Below, in pieces: positions 61,061-64,000 of a stretch of DNA of 64,000 nucleotides (position 1 is its first letter; each line of letters opens with the position of its first letter). The notes beneath the pieces are model-generated. The model saw nothing but the letters and a program-made list of their open reading frames with translations, was not told where the DNA came from and searched no databases. The position numbers and the translations under genes are program-made. The DNA is from DASRWI01 sp035654655 (GTDB lineage: Bacteria; Bacteroidota; Ignavibacteria; Ignavibacteriales; Ignavibacteriaceae), in the NCBI GenBank assembly GCA_035654655.1, contig DASRWI010000017.1, forward strand, positions 115,552 through 179,551. The letters run 5' to 3'.

Positions 61061-62038
61061 ATGCAAGAAAAATTGTCATTTGGTATAATTGGTTTAGGTA
61101 AAATGGGAAGCAACCTCGCTCTGCAAGCAATGGACAAAGGTTATAAAGTTATAGGTTATGATAAAAATGACTTTGTCCCTGAATTGAAGAAATCCGCAAT
61201 TGTACATGCCTCTAAAGTTGAAGAATTTAAAGAAGACATTAAACCTCCAAGAATTATTTTTCTTTATATACCTGCCGGGAAAGTAGTTGATATAGTAATT
61301 AACCAAATAGCAGATATATTAGATAAGAATGATATTATTGTTGATGGTGGAAATTCTTATTGGGGAGATTCAATCAGAAGAGCAGAAAGATTAAAAGCAA
61401 AAGGAATAAATTTTATTGATTGCGGTACAAGCGGTGGTGTTTCAGGAGCAAGAAATGGTGCCTGTTTTATGGTTGGTGGTGATGAAGATATAGTTAAGAA
61501 AGTTGAGCCAATATTTAAAGATCTTGCTGTACCTGAAGGCTATGTTTACGCAGGTCCTTCCGGCTCAGGTCATTTTGTAAAGCTTGTTCACAATGGAATT
61601 GAATTTGGAATGCTGCAGGCAATTGGTGAAGGAATGGATTTGTTAGAAAGATATTATAAGGATTTAAATATAAGCGAAGTGCTTCATTGCTGGAACCATG
61701 GCTCGGTAATTCGTTCCTGGCTGGTAGAATTAATGGAACAAATGTATAAAGAAAAAAATGGCTTATCTTCTATTCCCCCTTACATCGAAGATACCGGTGA
61801 AGTTAATTGGTTGATTGATGATGCATTAAAAATGGAAGTGCCTGTTCCTGTAATGGCTCAATCAGTAATGCAATTATTTGCAAGCAGGGATGATAAAAAA
61901 AATTGGGCAAGAGCAATTGCAATGATGCGCCATGGTTTTGGTGGTCATCCTTTTGGAACTGATGAAGGTATTAAGCACGAAAGAAAATTTGGAAGAGTAG
62001 GCGATTTTTATCCAAATGATAATAAGGAAAAATTATAA
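61061..62038 (+). CDS. gnd: 6-phosphogluconate dehydrogenase, decarboxylating (short type)
   Basis: 325 residues, the short GndA/YqeC-like class. Cofactor motif FGIIGLGKMGSNLALQAM, catalytic region GTSGGVSGARNGACFMVGG, and GPSGSGHFVKLVHNGIEFGM with catalytic Lys. It oxidises 6-phosphogluconate to ribulose 5-phosphate and CO2. The stop overlaps the next start as TAATG. The motif after the Rossmann fold (YDKN) suggests NAD preference, which is only an inference. Confidence 0.95.
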   Translation: MQEKLSFGIIGLGKMGSNLALQAMDKGYKVIGYDKNDFVPELKKSAIVHASKVEEFKEDIKPPRIIFLYIPAGKVVDIVINQIADILDKNDIIVDGGNSYWGDSIRRAERLKAKGINFIDCGTSGGVSGARNGACFMVGGDEDIVKKVEPIFKDLAVPEGYVYAGPSGSGHFVKLVHNGIEFGMLQAIGEGMDLLERYYKDLNISEVLHCWNHGSVIRSWLVELMEQMYKEKNGLSSIPPYIEDTGEVNWLIDDALKMEVPVPVMAQSVMQLFASRDDKKNWARAIAMMRHGFGGHPFGTDEGIKHERKFGRVGDFYPNDNKEKL

Positions 62039-63864
62039 TGGATTATCAGCCGATTGAAAACTATGGAGTAATAGGCAACCTCAATACAATTGCTCTAGTT
62101 GGATTAAATGGATGTATTGATTTTCTTTGTTTCCCCGAGTTTGACTCTCCTTCAGTTTTTGCAGCCTTACTCGATAAAAATAAGGGTGGTTACTTTCAGA
62201 TATTTCCCGAACTTGATGGAGTTAAAAACAAACAAATGTACATACCTGATACTAATGTTCTTCTGACAAGATTTTTATCAAATCAAGGTGTTGGTGAAAT
62301 AACGGACTTTATGCCCATTAATGAAAAGGATGATGAACATAGTTTAATTAGAAGAGTTTCTACGGTCAGAGGCGAAATAGAATACGAGTTAAAGTGTTTA
62401 CCAAGATTTAATTATGGTCGCTCTGACCATAAAACCGTTATCAAAGAAAATGAAATTATTTTTACAAGTAATGGCAATGATGAAGCAGTCCTAATTTTAA
62501 AATCGACTATTCCTATTGAAGTTAAAGATGGTGATGGTTATGCTAAGTTCACTCTTAAAGTTAATGAGACTGCTGATTTTATTTTGAAATATAAAGGGAA
62601 TCAAATACCACATCAAACAAATATTAAAAAGTATGTAACGCATAAATTATTTGAAACAATTAACTATTGGAAAAACTGGATTGAGCAATCAAAATATAAA
62701 GGAAGATGGTTGGAGATGGTTGATCGTTCTGCTCTGGTATTAAAATTAATGACATCCAGAAAGTATGGTTCAACTATAGCTTCTCCTACGTTTAGCTTAC
62801 CTGAAAATATTGGAGGTGAAAGAAACTGGGATTACCGTTACACATGGATTAGAGATGCTTCTTTCACTATTTATACATTGCTGGGATTAGGTTACAGCCG
62901 TGAAGCAGGTGCTTTTATGAAGTGGGTGGAAAAAGAATGTCAGGATATTGGAAAAGCAGGATACCTTGGATTAATGCATACCATAGCAGGTGAAAATACT
63001 CCTGATGAAAAAAACCTTGACAACTTTGAAGGTTATAAGGGCTCATCTCCTGTAAGGATTGGTAATAATGCATATAAGCAAATTCAGCTTGATATATATG
63101 GGGAGTTAATGGATGCTGTTTATCTTTATAATAAATATGGTGAACCAATATCATATAAATTCTGGCTTGATCTAGTTAATCAAATTAATTGGCTATGTGG
63201 AAATTGGCAAAGAGAAGATGAAGGAATTTGGGAAGTCCGTGGCGGTAAAAGACAATTTCTGTATTCACGTCTTATGTGCTGGGTTGCTATAGATAGAGCA
63301 ATTAAATTAGCTGAAGGAAGATCTTTTCCCTATCCTAAAGATTGGAAAGATGAAAGGGATAAAATTTTTAATTCAATCTTTACGGATTTCTGGAATGATA
63401 AGTTAAAAACGTTTGTACAATATAAGGGGTCGGATACTGTAGATGCATCTGTTCTTTTAATACCCCTAATGAGATTTTTGAGTGCTAAAGATCCAATGTG
63501 GTTGTCTACTTTAAAAGCAGTAGAATCAGCATTAGTTTCAGACTCATTAGTTTATAGATACAGACACGAAGATGCTGCATATGACGGCTTAAAACATGGT
63601 GAAGGTACATTTTCAATGTGTACATTCTGGTACATAGAATGTTTATCACGGTCCGGTCAACTTCAAAAAGCAAGATTATATTTTGAAAAAATGATTGGGT
63701 ATGCGAATCATCTTGGCTTATATGCAGAGCAGCTTGGATTCCGTGGTGAACATTTGGGAAACTTTCCACAGGCTTTTACACACCTTGGATTGATTAGTGC
63801 TGCAATTAATTTAAACTCCCGTTTGAATGATGAAAGAAATAAAGGAGTTGATGATTTCTCTTAA
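62038..63864 (+). CDS. GH15 glucoamylase/trehalase-like glycoside hydrolase
   Basis: 608 residues. N-terminal super-beta-sandwich opens IENYGVIGNLNTIALVGLNG, and the (alpha/alpha)6 barrel contains NWDYRYTWIRDASFTIYTLLGLG, the catalytic Glu region, and CTFWYIECLSRSGQLQKA. It may release glucose from alpha-glucans or hydrolyse trehalose; the two are close in sequence. No signal peptide, so it acts on internal glycogen or trehalose. Coupled to gnd by TAATG, and followed by a glucose-dehydrogenase-like gene, which suggests glucose is oxidised on the spot. Confidence 0.92.
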   Translation: MDYQPIENYGVIGNLNTIALVGLNGCIDFLCFPEFDSPSVFAALLDKNKGGYFQIFPELDGVKNKQMYIPDTNVLLTRFLSNQGVGEITDFMPINEKDDEHSLIRRVSTVRGEIEYELKCLPRFNYGRSDHKTVIKENEIIFTSNGNDEAVLILKSTIPIEVKDGDGYAKFTLKVNETADFILKYKGNQIPHQTNIKKYVTHKLFETINYWKNWIEQSKYKGRWLEMVDRSALVLKLMTSRKYGSTIASPTFSLPENIGGERNWDYRYTWIRDASFTIYTLLGLGYSREAGAFMKWVEKECQDIGKAGYLGLMHTIAGENTPDEKNLDNFEGYKGSSPVRIGNNAYKQIQLDIYGELMDAVYLYNKYGEPISYKFWLDLVNQINWLCGNWQREDEGIWEVRGGKRQFLYSRLMCWVAIDRAIKLAEGRSFPYPKDWKDERDKIFNSIFTDFWNDKLKTFVQYKGSDTVDASVLLIPLMRFLSAKDPMWLSTLKAVESALVSDSLVYRYRHEDAAYDGLKHGEGTFSMCTFWYIECLSRSGQLQKARLYFEKMIGYANHLGLYAEQLGFRGEHLGNFPQAFTHLGLISAAINLNSRLNDERNKGVDDFS

Positions 63865-63882
63865 AAATTTAAAGGCAAATTT

Positions 63883-64000
63883 ATGAAGGCTTTAGCTATT
63901 TATCCCGGAAGAGGTGAACCTCATTTCGTGGACATATCTGAACCGAATATTGAAAAACCAAATCAGGTGAAAATTAAAATTCTTCAAGTTGGAATTTGTG
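63883..64000 (+). CDS. Zinc-dependent glucose/alcohol dehydrogenase, partial (3' end outside window)
   Basis: 39 residues before the window edge: MKALAIYPGRGEPHFVDI then KPNQVKIKILQVGIC. The pattern matches the N-terminus of archaeal-type glucose 1-dehydrogenases and related zinc MDR enzymes, in which the Cys begins the catalytic zinc site. AAAGG lies seven bases before the ATG. It is 18 bases after the GH15 stop and probably in the same operon. Too short for a firm call. Confidence 0.6.
   Translation, partial: MKALAIYPGRGEPHFVDISEPNIEKPNQVKIKILQVGIC

Noticed and set aside
1..64000. CRISPR arrays, insertion sequences, integrases, attachment sites, prophage, toxin-antitoxin or restriction genes
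   Set aside because: No short regularly spaced repeats, transposase or phage motifs were found on reading; the only long repeat is the beta-helix tandem duplication.

Overview
The window is an AT-rich bacterial chromosome segment, most likely from the Ignavibacteria (Bacteroidota/Chlorobi group). Three points support this. Three secreted proteins end in a type IX secretion (T9SS) style tail with a NYPNPFNPST motif. Several promoters fit the Bacteroidota pattern TTG/TTTG, about 20 bases, TAnnTTTG. Respiration uses an alternative complex III linked to a heme-copper oxidase. No phage, insertion sequence, CRISPR array, rRNA or plasmid gene was seen, so this looks like core chromosome. Gene names rest on motifs read by eye, not on searches.

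Layout. 1-6.2 kb: the start of an alpha-glucan phosphorylase gene, a large T9SS cargo protein and an M24 peptidase. 6.2-21.1 kb: a minus-strand respiratory island, transcribed actA, small ORF, actB, actC, actDE fusion, actF, cytochrome c, SCO1, coxA, coxC, coxD, coxB, ctaB, membrane cytochrome c. Quinol would be oxidised by alternative complex III and electrons passed by monoheme cytochromes to an A2-type (YSHP) oxidase. 21.3-27.7 kb (minus): glycolate/lactate oxidase GlcF and GlcD, a zinc-ribbon membrane protein, and YbbR, Tmk and a C-terminal protease. 27.7-31.7 kb: a tandem duplication of parallel beta-helix T9SS proteins in which promoter, leader hairpin and terminator are also duplicated. 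31.7-35.6 kb: sucD with a lysine-rich tail, ndk, a NamZ-like muramidase and a lipoprotein.

35.6-40.6 kb: HD hydrolase, endonuclease III and 2Fe-2S ferredoxin; a hypothetical protein paired with a zinc alcohol dehydrogenase; a ZIP transporter; a DoxX protein; tRNA-Gln and tRNA-Glu. 40.7-42.8 kb: a plus-strand run of a beta-propeller protein and three small membrane proteins. 42.8-50.6 kb: a minus-strand envelope operon of DUF92 protein, giant TPR protein, outer-membrane barrel, HU-TM-SPOR protein and TonB-like protein; this is the least explained system here. 50.7-54.8 kb: an outer-membrane protein, a ferredoxin, tRNA-Leu, and an ECF sigma/anti-sigma pair flanked by two Spy/CpxP-like genes.

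54.8-60.3 kb: a probable tetrahydrobiopterin operon (peroxiredoxin, PTPS, GTP cyclohydrolase I, two SDRs) next to phenylalanine 4-hydroxylase and MurB, with a cupredoxin lipoprotein between them. 60.3-64 kb (plus): a cyclase-family hydrolase, then a sugar-oxidation run of 6-phosphogluconate dehydrogenase, GH15 glucoamylase/trehalase and the start of a glucose-dehydrogenase-like gene cut by the window edge.
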